Assembly (NCBI GenBank): GCA_900759105.1
Contig: CAAETY010000086.1
Location: 1-37,996 of the forward strand
Length of the DNA: 37,996 nucleotides
Direction of reading: 5' to 3'
From: Peptococcaceae bacterium
GTDB taxonomy: Bacteria; Bacillota; Peptococcia; Peptococcales; Peptococcaceae
The translations under genes and the position numbers were made by a program. Shown here in pieces: positions 6,477-15,123 of this stretch (its first letter is position 1; each line of letters starts with the position of its first letter). Under the pieces are notes generated by a model. The model ran no database searches. It was given only the letters and a program-made list of their open reading frames with translations, and was not told where the DNA came from.

Positions 6477-7958
6477 ATGGAATTATTTATGTCCATAAAT
6501 TCTGCGGTCAATAGTTTTGTATGGGGGCCAATCATGTTGGTTCTCATGGTTGGGACTGGGGCATACCTCAGCTTCCGCGCAGGATTTATCCAATTTCGTT
6601 ATTTAGGTTTTGTATTGAATCGTACCGTCGGGGGCGCGATTCGTGGTGATCAAAAGGCTGTTGACGGTTCCAATATCAGTCCGTTTCAGGCAATGACCAC
6701 AGCGCTTGCATCTACCATTGGTACCGGTAACATCGTAGGGGTTGCAACAGCAATCGGCGTCGGTGGTCCTGGTGCAGTATTCTGGATGTGGTGCTCCGCG
6801 GTATTTGGGATGATGACCAAATACTCCGAAATCGTATTGGCAGTAAAATATCGTGAAACCAACGAATATGGGATGTACACTGGGGGGCCGATGTACTACC
6901 TCAAAAACGGTGTTGGTGCGAAGCATAAAACACTCGGGACTTTCTTGGGCACCTGCTTCTGTATCTTTGCAGCAGTTGCTTGTATCGGTACCGGGAACAT
7001 GGTTCAAGGGAACTCCATTTCCAGCTCCTTGCAAGATACCTTTGGTATTAGCACAACCATCGTTGGTGTTATACTTGCGGTAGTTGTAGGCTTAGTAGTT
7101 ATCGGCGGGATTAAGAGTATCGCTCGTGTAACTGAAAAAGTTGTTCCTGCAATGGCTATTTTCTACATTGTATTCAGTATTATCATTCTTGTTCTTCAAT
7201 GCACTGAAATTCCACACGCTTTCTATTGCATCTTTGTTGGGGCATTTAACCCACAAGCAATTCTCGGCGGTGGTGCAGGGATTGCAATCATGACCGTTAT
7301 CCAAATGGGTATTGCTCGTGGGGTATTCTCCAACGAAGCAGGTCTTGGTTCTGCTCCAATGGCGCACGCTGCAACTTCTGCAAAAGACCCTGTTGACCAA
7401 GGTATCTGGGGTATCTTTGAAGTATTTATCGTTACCTTTATTATTTGTACTATGACCGCTCTGGTTATTTTGACCACCATTGACCCAGCTACCAATGATT
7501 ACATTTGGATGTCCGGTAACTATACGGGTGCTGTATTGTCCTTGAAGGCATTTGAATTTGCGCTTCCTGGTAAGATCGGTGCTTATGGTTTGACCATTGG
7601 TCTTGTACTCTTTGCAATGTCCACCATGCTCGGGTGGTGCTATTACGGCGAAAAGACTTGGGAATTCCTCTTCCGTAACCACGCAAAAGCACGTCATATC
7701 GCAATCATTGCTTATCGTTGCTTATATGTAGTTTGCGTATTCCTCGGCAGCGTTTGGGGATTGGAAGTTGTTTGGGGTATTGCCGACAGCTTCAACGGTT
7801 TGATGGCTATTCCTAACTTGCTCGGGGTTCTTCTCTTATCCGGCGTTGTTCTTAAAGAAACCAAGCGTTACTTTGGCAAGGTTGAAAGCGATAAGATGAA
7901 TAAGGTTAAGAGAGACGATACTCCGGACGAACCTGTAGAAGTCGAAGTTCGCGACTAA
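6477..7958 (+). CDS. AGCS-family sodium:alanine/glycine symporter, copy 2
   Basis: A 493-residue polytopic symporter, clearly paralogous to copy 1 along its whole length: NSFVWGP, QAMTTALASTIGTGNIVGVATAI, GPGAVFWMWC, RGVFSNEAGLGSAPMAHA, MLGWCYYGEKTWEFLFRN. It differs by a charged C-terminal tail of about 20 residues rich in Lys, Asp and Glu. The ATG at 6477 is preferred over an upstream frame start at 6393. AGGAGGAG lies just before it and the N-terminus matches copy 1. It precedes the glycine cleavage operon directly, so glycine import for catabolism is the likely role. Whether the copies differ in affinity or ion use cannot be told. Confidence 0.92.
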   Translation: MELFMSINSAVNSFVWGPIMLVLMVGTGAYLSFRAGFIQFRYLGFVLNRTVGGAIRGDQKAVDGSNISPFQAMTTALASTIGTGNIVGVATAIGVGGPGAVFWMWCSAVFGMMTKYSEIVLAVKYRETNEYGMYTGGPMYYLKNGVGAKHKTLGTFLGTCFCIFAAVACIGTGNMVQGNSISSSLQDTFGISTTIVGVILAVVVGLVVIGGIKSIARVTEKVVPAMAIFYIVFSIIILVLQCTEIPHAFYCIFVGAFNPQAILGGGAGIAIMTVIQMGIARGVFSNEAGLGSAPMAHAATSAKDPVDQGIWGIFEVFIVTFIICTMTALVILTTIDPATNDYIWMSGNYTGAVLSLKAFEFALPGKIGAYGLTIGLVLFAMSTMLGWCYYGEKTWEFLFRNHAKARHIAIIAYRCLYVVCVFLGSVWGLEVVWGIADSFNGLMAIPNLLGVLLLSGVVLKETKRYFGKVESDKMNKVKRDDTPDEPVEVEVRD

Positions 7959-7993
7959 TTAACCTAACTAGTATAAATTTCATCACTAATTTA

Positions 7994-8046
7994 GGGGGTT
8001 ACTTTTCTATCAATTATTATTGATAGAAAAGGTAGCCCCCTTTTTT
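7994..8046 (+). terminator. Long hairpin terminator between symporter copy 2 and gcvT
   Basis: A stem of about 20 bases with small internal irregularities (GGGGG...CAAT at 7994-8013 with ATTG...CCCCC at 8019-8040) is followed by six Ts. It ends only 41 bases before the gcvT start. No convincing promoter lies between them, so it may act as a partial terminator or attenuator for the gcv operon. Confidence 0.85.
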
Positions 8047-8086
8047 GATTCATGGTAGAGTTGTCTTAAAGGAGGACACATTTAAA

Positions 8087-9169
8087 ATGGAAAAGAAAAC
8101 ACCACTTTATGATGTACATGTTGAAGCAGGCGGCAAGATTGTTCCTTTTGGTGGGTTTAGTATGCCGGTTCAATACAAGGCTGGCGTAATCGCTGAACAC
8201 ATGGCTGTTCGTGAACAAGCAGGTCTTTTTGATGTAAGTCATATGGGCGAAATTTTGTTGCAAGGTCCTGATGCATTGGCAAACTTGAACAAGATTTTTA
8301 CCAATAGCTTTGACACCATGGTGGATGGTCAAGCACGTTACACTGTACTTTGCAATGATAACGGCGGTTGCATTGACGACTTGATTGTTTACAAGAAAGC
8401 AGATAACGATTATTTCCTCGTTGTAAATGCATCCAATACCGATAAAGACTTCCAATGGATGAAAGACCATGAATTTGGCGATGCAACCTTTACCAATGTG
8501 AGCGACGAATGGGGTCAATTGGCACTTCAAGGGCCTAAGGCCATGGATATCTTGCGCAAGATGACTGCAGAAGAAGACATTCCTGCAAAATATTACCATG
8601 CTGTATTTGGTGGGGTTGTTGCAGGGATTCCTTGCGTGGTTTCCAAGACCGGCTATACCGGTGAAGACGGTGTAGAACTTTATGTTGCAGCTGATAAGGT
8701 TGTTGAACTTTGGAACAAAATTATGGAAGCCGGCGCTGAAGACGGTTTGCTCCCATGCGGGTTGGGCGCTCGTGACACCCTTCGTATGGAAGCTGGGATG
8801 CCACTCTATGGTCATGAAATGGATGAAACTGTTTCCCCACTCGAAACCGGTTTGGGTTTTGCTGTAAAGATGAACAAGGATGATTTCATCGGCAAGGCTG
8901 CTTTGGAAGCACCTGCTGCACGCGAACGTGTTGGCCTTAAGGTAACCGGTCGCGGGATTATCCGTGAAGCGCAAGAAGTTTATGTTGGCGATGAAAAAGT
9001 TGGTATGACCACTTCCGGTACGCACTGCCCATTCTTGGGCCACCCTGTTGCAATGGCTTTGACTGAGAAGGGTCGTTTGCAAGTGGGCGATAGCGTGGAA
9101 GTTGTTGTTCGTGGCCGTCGTGTGGCTGCTGAAGTTGTCGGCTTGCCTTTCTACAAGCGCGCAAAGTAA
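8087..9169 (+). CDS. gcvT: Aminomethyltransferase, glycine cleavage system T protein
   Basis: 360 residues, normal for GcvT. It transfers the methylene carbon from aminomethyl-lipoyl GcvH to tetrahydrofolate, releasing ammonia. Signatures are TPLYDVHVEAGGK, PFGGFSMPVQY, AGLFDVSHMGEI, TVLCNDNGGCIDDLIVY, and SKTGYTGEDGVELY, with a C-terminal beta-barrel domain (GTHCPFLGHPVAMA). AAAGGAGG (8068-8075) supports the ATG at 8087. A longer frame opening at TTG 8045 would start inside the terminator. First gene of the gcvT-H-PA-PB-lplA-lpdA operon. Confidence 0.97.
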   Translation: MEKKTPLYDVHVEAGGKIVPFGGFSMPVQYKAGVIAEHMAVREQAGLFDVSHMGEILLQGPDALANLNKIFTNSFDTMVDGQARYTVLCNDNGGCIDDLIVYKKADNDYFLVVNASNTDKDFQWMKDHEFGDATFTNVSDEWGQLALQGPKAMDILRKMTAEEDIPAKYYHAVFGGVVAGIPCVVSKTGYTGEDGVELYVAADKVVELWNKIMEAGAEDGLLPCGLGARDTLRMEAGMPLYGHEMDETVSPLETGLGFAVKMNKDDFIGKAALEAPAARERVGLKVTGRGIIREAQEVYVGDEKVGMTTSGTHCPFLGHPVAMALTEKGRLQVGDSVEVVVRGRRVAAEVVGLPFYKRAK

Positions 9170-9237
9170 GCGTTTGAAAAGGTTGGTACATATATAATAG
9201 AAAATAATAGGGATTAGAATAAGAAAGGACGTTTAAT

Positions 9238-9615
9238 ATGGAATTTAGAGAAGGTTTATTGTACAGCGAAGATCATGAATGGGTATTGGTAGAAGGCGAC
9301 GTTGCACTTGTTGGTATCACCGACTATGCACAAAACGAATTGGGCGACCTCGTATTTGTTAACCTTCCAGAAGAAGGCGACGAAATGGTTGCCGGCGAAG
9401 CTTTTGCTGATGTTGAATCTGTTAAGGCTGTTAGTGACGTATTAAGCCCAGTTGACGGTACTGTTGCTGAAATCAATGAAGAATTGCTCGATTCCCCAGA
9501 AAAAATCAACGAAGGCGCTTACGATGCTTGGTTCGTTAAGGTTAGTGGCTTCAGCGGCGAAGGCGACCTCATGGATGCTGCTGCATACAAGGCTTATGTA
9601 GAAGGTCTCGAATAA
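9238..9615 (+). CDS. gcvH: Glycine cleavage system H protein
   Basis: 125 residues, the usual size. This lipoyl carrier shuttles the aminomethyl group between P, T and L proteins. The lipoylation site is K63 in DVESVKAVSD, in the expected hairpin. LYSEDHEWV, GITDYAQNELGDLVFV and PVDGTVAEINEEL are typical. AGAAAGGA precedes the ATG. A perfect TATAAT occurs upstream (9193-9198) but lacks a good -35 box at proper spacing. LplA encoded downstream can attach lipoate to this protein. Confidence 0.98.
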   Translation: MEFREGLLYSEDHEWVLVEGDVALVGITDYAQNELGDLVFVNLPEEGDEMVAGEAFADVESVKAVSDVLSPVDGTVAEINEELLDSPEKINEGAYDAWFVKVSGFSGEGDLMDAAAYKAYVEGLE

Positions 9616-9670
9616 TAGCATTAAATTTCATCTCATATTGCATAAAGTCGCAGAGGAAGGTGATATCATT

Positions 9671-10984
9671 ATGGGCAGCTATGTGCCAAATACTAATGAA
9701 GAACGTCTTGAAATGCTTCATGCTTGTGGCTATGAATCTTTCGATGATATGTTCAAAATCATTCCGGATGAGTTAAAACTCAAAGAAGCGTTAAAGCTTC
9801 CGGCCGGCAAGAGCGAGCTTGAAACTCGTCGTTTCGTTTCCGCAATGGCGGACAAAAACAAAGTGTTCCCTCATATCTTCAGAGGGGCAGGCGCTTACAA
9901 TCACTATGTGCCATCTATGGTAAAGAGTGTGCTTTCCAAGGAAAGCTTGCAAACTGCATATACCCCTTATCAAGCAGAAATCAGTCAAGGGATTTTGCAA
10001 TCCATTTTTGAATATCAAACGCTCATTTGTGAACTCACCGGCATGGATGTAAGTAATGCTTCTGTGTATGACGGCGCAAGCGCTGCTGCTGAAGCACTTT
10101 CTATGTGCTATGGCAGAAAGCAAAAGAAGGCTGTTGTAAGTGGTGCAGCAAATCCTTATGTGCTTGAAACCATCAAAACCTATACCTTTGGGAACAATAT
10201 GGAAGTGGTTATCATTCCACCAAAGGATGGCATGACCGATATGGATGCATTGAAGGCTGCTCTCGATGATAATACTGCCAGTGTCTATATTCAACAACCA
10301 AACTTCTTTGGGAATATCGAAGACGCTGAAGCAATCGGCGAAGCTGCACATGCAGCCGGTGCGAAGTTCATTATGGGCGTGAACCCAATGACTCTCGGTG
10401 TAATGAAAACGCCTCGCGAATATGGTGCGGATATTGCTGTCGGTGAAGGGCAACCACTCGGTTTGCCACTTGGCTTCGGTGGTCCATACATCGGCTTTAT
10501 GGCATCCACTCAAAAGATGATGCGTCAGCTTCCTGGCCGTATTGTTGGTCAAACTGCTGATGACAACGGCAATGTGGGTTATGTTCTTACCTTGCAAGCA
10601 CGTGAACAACACATCCGTCGTGAAAAAGCTTCCAGTAACATTTGCTCCAACCAAGCATTGTGCGCATTGGCTGTTGGCGTATATCTTTCCACCATGGGCC
10701 CACAAGGCTTGAAGAATGTAGCCGGCCAATCTCTCTCCAAGGCACATTACTTGGCAGACGGTTTGGTAGAAGCCGGCCTGCAGCTTGAAAACAAGGGTGC
10801 GTTCTTTAATGAATTTGTAACCGTAAGCGATGTTAGCGCAGATAAGTTGCTTGCCGCTCTTGAAGCAGAAGATATTCTCGGTGGGTATCCATTGGATGAA
10901 CATCGTATTCTCTGGTGCTGCACTGAAATGAATACCAAAGAAGAAATGGATGCAGTGATTCGTATCGTTAAGGAGGTGCGCTGA
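9671..10984 (+). CDS. gcvPA: Glycine dehydrogenase (decarboxylating) subunit 1
   Basis: 437 residues from the ATG at 9671. A TTG-initiated frame at 9638 exists, but AGGAAGG lies before 9671 and family members begin near this point (YVPNTNEERLEML). This is the N-terminal half of the split P protein, the PLP enzyme that decarboxylates glycine. GAGAYNHYVPSMVKSV, TPYQAEISQGILQ, YQTLICELTGMDVSNASVYDG and GGPYIGFMA are characteristic. It forms an alpha2beta2 enzyme with GcvPB. Only one base separates its stop from gcvPB, indicating translational coupling. Confidence 0.97.
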   Translation: MGSYVPNTNEERLEMLHACGYESFDDMFKIIPDELKLKEALKLPAGKSELETRRFVSAMADKNKVFPHIFRGAGAYNHYVPSMVKSVLSKESLQTAYTPYQAEISQGILQSIFEYQTLICELTGMDVSNASVYDGASAAAEALSMCYGRKQKKAVVSGAANPYVLETIKTYTFGNNMEVVIIPPKDGMTDMDALKAALDDNTASVYIQQPNFFGNIEDAEAIGEAAHAAGAKFIMGVNPMTLGVMKTPREYGADIAVGEGQPLGLPLGFGGPYIGFMASTQKMMRQLPGRIVGQTADDNGNVGYVLTLQAREQHIRREKASSNICSNQALCALAVGVYLSTMGPQGLKNVAGQSLSKAHYLADGLVEAGLQLENKGAFFNEFVTVSDVSADKLLAALEAEDILGGYPLDEHRILWCCTEMNTKEEMDAVIRIVKEVR

Positions 10985-10985
10985 G

Positions 10986-12419
10986 ATGTTAATTTTTGAA
11001 AAAAGCAAAGCAGGTCGCGGTATTGATGTATTACCGACTTGTGATGTCCCACTCGTTGAAGTAGGCGAAAAAGACGCTCGTCAAAGCGCGCTTCATTTGC
11101 CTGAGGTCAGTGAAGTAGATCTTACCCGTCACTATACTGAACTTGCAAAAAAATGCCACGGCGTTAACGATGGCTTCTACCCACTGGGTAGCTGCACCAT
11201 GAAATACAACCCACGCATCAACGAAGAAATGTCCAACCTTGAAGGATTTACCGCAGTGCATCCATTGCAACCGGAACACACTGTACAAGGTTCTTTGGAA
11301 GCCATTCAAACAATGGAAAAATACCTTTGCGAAATCACCGGGATGGACCGCTTGACCCTTCAACCGGCTGCCGGTGCACATGGTGAATTTACCGGTCTTT
11401 TGTTAATCAAGGCTTATCATCATGCTCGTGGGGACCAAAAACGTAACAAGATTATCGTACCTGACTCTGCGCACGGCACCAACCCAGCCAGCGCATCCAT
11501 GTGCGGTTTCAAAATTATCAATGTAGAATCCGGTCCGGATGGTTGCGTTGACTTAGAAAAGCTTGCGGCTGTATGTGATGATGAAGTCGCAGGCTTGATG
11601 CTTACCAACCCTAACACTGTTGGCTTGTTCGACCAAAACATCAGCGCTATCACGAATATGGTGCATGAATGTGGCGGCCTTTGCTACTACGACGGTGCAA
11701 ACTTAAATGCGATTATGGGGCAAGCACGTCCTGGGGATATGGGCTTTGACGTGGTTCACTTGAACCTTCACAAAACCTTCTCTACCCCTCACGGCGGTGG
11801 TGGCCCTGGTTCCGGCCCTGTTGGCTGCAAATCTATGTTGGCTGAATACTTGCCAAATGTTCTCGTTGAAGGCGAAGTAGGCAACCTTCACATGGTAAAA
11901 CCTGAACACAGTGTTGGCGAACTCAAGAGCTTCTATGGCAACTTCTTGGTTGTTGTACGTGCGCTTGCTTACATTGCTACCCTCGGTGCAGAAGGCATCA
12001 AGGAAGCCAGTGCCAATGCAGTGCTCAATGCCAACTACATGCGTGTGGCATTGAAGGACCTCTATCAAATGGCTTATGACGAAACCTGCATGCACGAATT
12101 TGTTATGGATCTTTCTGCGCTCAAGAAAGATACCGGCGTAAGTGCGCTTGATATTGCAAAGGGTCTGTTGGATAATCAAATCCACCCACCAACAATGTAC
12201 TTCCCACTCATCGTTCACGAAGCATTGATGGTTGAACCAACCGAAACGGAATCCCGTGAAACCTTGGATGAAGCCATTGCCGTATTCCGTGATTTGTATG
12301 AGTTGGCACAAAACGATGCCGAAGTATTGCACGCTGCACCGGTGACCACCCCTATCGGTCGCTTGGATGAAGTTGGCGCTGCACGTCATCCGGTATTGAA
12401 ATACGAATTTGAAAACTAA
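10986..12419 (+). CDS. gcvPB: Glycine dehydrogenase (decarboxylating) subunit 2
   Basis: 477 residues, the C-terminal half of the split P protein carrying the cofactor. The PLP-binding lysine is K263 in HLNLHKTFSTPHGGGGPG. Other signatures are DGFYPLGSCTMKYNPRINE, LQPAAGAHGEFTGL, PDSAHGTNPASA, and PTMYFPLIVHEALMVEPTE. The Shine-Dalgarno AGGAGGTG lies inside the end of gcvPA. With GcvPA it releases CO2 from glycine and loads aminomethyl onto lipoyl-GcvH. Confidence 0.98.
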   Translation: MLIFEKSKAGRGIDVLPTCDVPLVEVGEKDARQSALHLPEVSEVDLTRHYTELAKKCHGVNDGFYPLGSCTMKYNPRINEEMSNLEGFTAVHPLQPEHTVQGSLEAIQTMEKYLCEITGMDRLTLQPAAGAHGEFTGLLLIKAYHHARGDQKRNKIIVPDSAHGTNPASASMCGFKIINVESGPDGCVDLEKLAAVCDDEVAGLMLTNPNTVGLFDQNISAITNMVHECGGLCYYDGANLNAIMGQARPGDMGFDVVHLNLHKTFSTPHGGGGPGSGPVGCKSMLAEYLPNVLVEGEVGNLHMVKPEHSVGELKSFYGNFLVVVRALAYIATLGAEGIKEASANAVLNANYMRVALKDLYQMAYDETCMHEFVMDLSALKKDTGVSALDIAKGLLDNQIHPPTMYFPLIVHEALMVEPTETESRETLDEAIAVFRDLYELAQNDAEVLHAAPVTTPIGRLDEVGAARHPVLKYEFEN

Positions 12420-12446
12420 GAATTAATAATTGCGAGGAAATGTGCA

Positions 12447-13445
12447 ATGAGTAAGCGATTGACAGTGATTGAAGGTATTAGCACCAGTCCTTATGAAAAT
12501 CTTGCCTTAGAAGAATGGCTTTTGAACCATGTTGCTGCCGATGAGGTAATCCTTTACTTGTGGCAAAACCAACATACGGTGGTTATTGGCAAGAATCAAA
12601 ACGCTTGGAAAGAATGCAACATTACTACCCTCGAAGCGGACGGCGGGCATCTCGCCCGTCGTCTCTCCGGCGGTGGTGCGGTTTACCACGATTTGGGCAA
12701 CTTGAACTTCACGTTTCTTGCCCAAAGCGAAAACTATGATGTTAGCAAGCAAACAGATGTAATTTTGAATGCATTGGCGGCGCTTGGCATTGTAGCCGAA
12801 AAGAGCGGACGTAATGACATTTTGGTAGATGGTCGCAAAATTTCAGGTAATGCATTTTATGACCATAAAGGACGCTGTTACCAACACGGGACGTTACTGT
12901 TGAATGTGGATATGAATCAAATGCCACGATTTTTGAATGTTTCAAAGGACAAGCTACAAAGTAAGGGTGTGGCTTCTGTGAAATCACGTGTTACCAATTT
13001 GGTAGACGTGATGCCGGAGCTTGATGTAGTGACACTCAAAAAAGCGCTGCGTGATGCATTTGCGCGTGTCTATGAAGGGGAGCCGGGTCGCATGAGCGTT
13101 GATGATGTGCCTAGCGATGAATGGAATGCGCTGGTATCACAATATGAAGAATGGGCCTGGAATTATGGGAGAAAATTCCGCTTTGACCGCTCATTGGGCA
13201 ACCGTTTTGCTTGGGGTCGCGTGGACTTGGAAGTTCAGGTTGAAGACGGCATGATTAGTGATGCGCAAGTATATTCTGATGCGCTGATACCGGATTTTGT
13301 CGATCAGTTGGCACCGGCGCTGTTGGGAAAACGCTACAATAATGAAGCTTTAGCGAGTGCTGTGAAGGCACTTGTCGTACATGGCGAAAAAGAAGAAGCG
13401 GCGCGCAATGACCTGAGTGACTGGCTGTTGACTGTGGAATGTTAG
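12447..13445 (+). CDS. lplA: Lipoate-protein ligase A family protein
   Basis: 332 residues. It activates lipoate with ATP and attaches it to carrier lysines, here most likely GcvH K63. The binding loop RRLSGGGAVYHD (R71-D82) and GRKISGNAF, followed by HGTLLLNVD, are diagnostic. The C-terminal ~90 residues resemble the accessory domain (FDRSLGNRFAWGRVDLEV), so it is of the full LplA type. It sits inside the gcv operon, 27 bases after gcvPB and 22 bases before lpdA. No lipoate synthase gene is seen, consistent with salvage of external lipoate. Confidence 0.93.
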   Translation: MSKRLTVIEGISTSPYENLALEEWLLNHVAADEVILYLWQNQHTVVIGKNQNAWKECNITTLEADGGHLARRLSGGGAVYHDLGNLNFTFLAQSENYDVSKQTDVILNALAALGIVAEKSGRNDILVDGRKISGNAFYDHKGRCYQHGTLLLNVDMNQMPRFLNVSKDKLQSKGVASVKSRVTNLVDVMPELDVVTLKKALRDAFARVYEGEPGRMSVDDVPSDEWNALVSQYEEWAWNYGRKFRFDRSLGNRFAWGRVDLEVQVEDGMISDAQVYSDALIPDFVDQLAPALLGKRYNNEALASAVKALVVHGEKEEAARNDLSDWLLTVEC

Positions 13446-13467
13446 GACGTGCAGGGAGGAAATAAAA

Positions 13468-14883
13468 GTGGAAAACCATTTTGATTTAATTGTGATTGGT
13501 GCCGGTCCCGGCGGCTATGTGGCAGCCATTAAAGCGGCAAAATTAGGCTTGAATACTGCTGTAGTGGAAGCACGCGAGGTTGGTGGCACCTGCCTCAACC
13601 GTGGTTGCATCCCTGCCAAGGCGATGATTCACGCTGCAACACTCTACGAAGAAATGAAAGACAGCGAAAAGTTTGGCATATTTGCTGAAAATGTACATTT
13701 TGACTATGAAAAGATTGTATCCTATAAAGAAGACACCACCGCGCAGCTCGTTGGCGGGGTAGAAGGTCTCTTTAAGGGCAACGGTGTTACTCTCCTTCGC
13801 GGCAAGGGCGTACTGCATGCCGAAAAGGAAGTACACGTAACCGATCAAGAAGGCAATGTGAGCGTTTATCAAGCTGACAATGTGATTCTTGCGATGGGTT
13901 CTAAGCCGGTAAGCTTGCGCATTCCGGGGATGGATCTTGACCATGTGATTTCCAGTGATGAATTGTTCCAATTGAGAGAACAACCTGAATCTCTCGCTAT
14001 CATCGGCGGTGGCGTTATCGGTGTGGAATTTGCCAATGCATTCTCCTACTTGGGGACCAAGGTGAGTATCATTGAAGGGATGCCACACATTTTGCCGAAC
14101 ATGGATCGCGAAATCAGCCAAAACTTGAAGATGATTCTCAAAAAACGTGGCGTAGATATCGTAAATAATGCAATGGTACAATCCGTGGAAGAATCCGAAG
14201 ATGGATTGACCGTACATTTCATCCAAAAAGAAGAAGAACAAGCTGTAACTGCTCAATATGTGCTTTGTTCTGTAGGCCGCAGACCAAACACTGATGAGGT
14301 CTTTGCAGAAGATGCAATGCCTGATATGGAACGTGGTCGCATTCTCGTGGATGAACATTTCCAAAGCTCTATTCCGGGCGTATATGCTATCGGTGACTGC
14401 ATCATTGGTATGCAGCTTGCGCACACTGCAAGTGCACAAGGGATTGCTGTAGCAGAACACCTTGCCGGGCATACCTCATCCATCGACCTTGATGTAGTAC
14501 CGGGCTGTGTATATACCAATCCGGAAATTGCAACTGTCGGTCTGACCGAAGACGACGCGAAAGCCGAAGGCCATGATGTGGTCGTTGGCAAGTTTATCAT
14601 GAGCTCTAACGGTAAATCTTTGATTTCCAAAGAAGACCGTGGCTTCATTAAAATCGTGGCATCTGCCGGGAATCATCGCATCCTTGGGGCACAAATGATG
14701 TGCGCACGTGCCACTGACATGATTAGTGAATTGGCGGTGGCCATTAGCAATAAGCAGACTGCAGAAGCATTGCTCAAGGCTATTCGTCCGCACCCTACCT
14801 ACAATGAAGGGGTTGGGGAAGCGCTCGAAGAAGTAATCGGCGAAGCCATCCACATCATGCCAAGAAAGAAAAAACGTAAGTAA
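13468..14883 (+). CDS. lpdA: Dihydrolipoyl dehydrogenase (L protein)
   Basis: 471 residues starting at GTG with GGGAGGA (13454-13460) in front. This FAD enzyme reoxidises dihydrolipoyl-GcvH and makes NADH. It has an FAD fold VIGAGPGGYVAA, redox cysteines C42 and C47 in GGTCLNRGCIPAK, an NAD-binding IIGGGVIGVEFAN, GVYAIGDC, and the C-terminal HPTYNEGVGEALEE carrying the catalytic His. The tail MPRKKKRK is basic. Last gene of the gcv operon; a hairpin follows. No 2-oxo acid dehydrogenase genes are near, so the glycine cleavage system is its evident client. Confidence 0.96.
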   Translation: MENHFDLIVIGAGPGGYVAAIKAAKLGLNTAVVEAREVGGTCLNRGCIPAKAMIHAATLYEEMKDSEKFGIFAENVHFDYEKIVSYKEDTTAQLVGGVEGLFKGNGVTLLRGKGVLHAEKEVHVTDQEGNVSVYQADNVILAMGSKPVSLRIPGMDLDHVISSDELFQLREQPESLAIIGGGVIGVEFANAFSYLGTKVSIIEGMPHILPNMDREISQNLKMILKKRGVDIVNNAMVQSVEESEDGLTVHFIQKEEEQAVTAQYVLCSVGRRPNTDEVFAEDAMPDMERGRILVDEHFQSSIPGVYAIGDCIIGMQLAHTASAQGIAVAEHLAGHTSSIDLDVVPGCVYTNPEIATVGLTEDDAKAEGHDVVVGKFIMSSNGKSLISKEDRGFIKIVASAGNHRILGAQMMCARATDMISELAVAISNKQTAEALLKAIRPHPTYNEGVGEALEEVIGEAIHIMPRKKKRK

Positions 14884-14893
14884 AAACCTCTTT

Positions 14894-14940
14894 AACCTAC
14901 GCTTGTACGCTATAGTGCATGCGTAGGTTTTTGTGCTTTT
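14894..14940 (+). terminator. Terminator of the gcv operon
   Basis: AACCTACGC (14894-14902) pairs with GCGTAGGTT (14921-14929). The tail TTTTTGTGCTTTT is U-rich but interrupted. Confidence 0.75.
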
Positions 14941-15006
14941 GAATAAGTTATTTTTATCAACCATGAACGATGAAACGACTGGGATTGGTTGAAAAGTTTG
15001 CATGAA

Positions 15007-15035
15007 TTGTCAGTCAGAGCGGGATATGATATGAT
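15007..15035 (+). promoter_or_regulatory. Promoter of the fhs-fchA-folD operon
   Basis: TTGTCA (15007-15012), 17 bases, TATGAT (15030-15035). The expected start is near 15042, giving a leader of about 80 bases. Confidence 0.7.
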
Positions 15036-15044
15036 TAAGTGGTT

Positions 15045-15067
15045 CACCAGAGAGGGACCCTCCGGTG
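15045..15067 (+). promoter_or_regulatory. Dyad just downstream of the fhs start point
   Basis: Nested inverted repeats: CACC (15045-15048) with GGTG (15064-15067), enclosing GAGGG-A-CCCTC (15052-15062). The single-base centre makes the inner part unlikely as an RNA hairpin. A protein operator is the better reading. The conserved cores of ZTP and THF riboswitches are absent. Confidence 0.4.
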
Positions 15068-15123
15068 GGCGGATGAGAAAAAAGAAGTATAACTTTGATG
15101 GAGATTAAAAGGAGCGTGACACA

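Noticed and set aside
8066..9082. 338-codon minus-strand frame opposite gcvT
   Set aside because: A shadow of the strongly biased codon use of gcvT, with no initiation signal. Similar long antisense frames opposite gcvPA, trkA and lpdA were rejected for the same reason.
9174..9198. Internal promoter before gcvH (TTGAAA and TATAAT)
   Set aside because: The boxes are only 13 bases apart, too close for a sigma-70 promoter, although the -10 box is perfect.
15042..15120. Possible ZTP or THF riboswitch before fhs
   Set aside because: The leader is short and lacks the CCGCCTGGGC element of ZTP aptamers and the THF aptamer core. The visible structure is a simple dyad.
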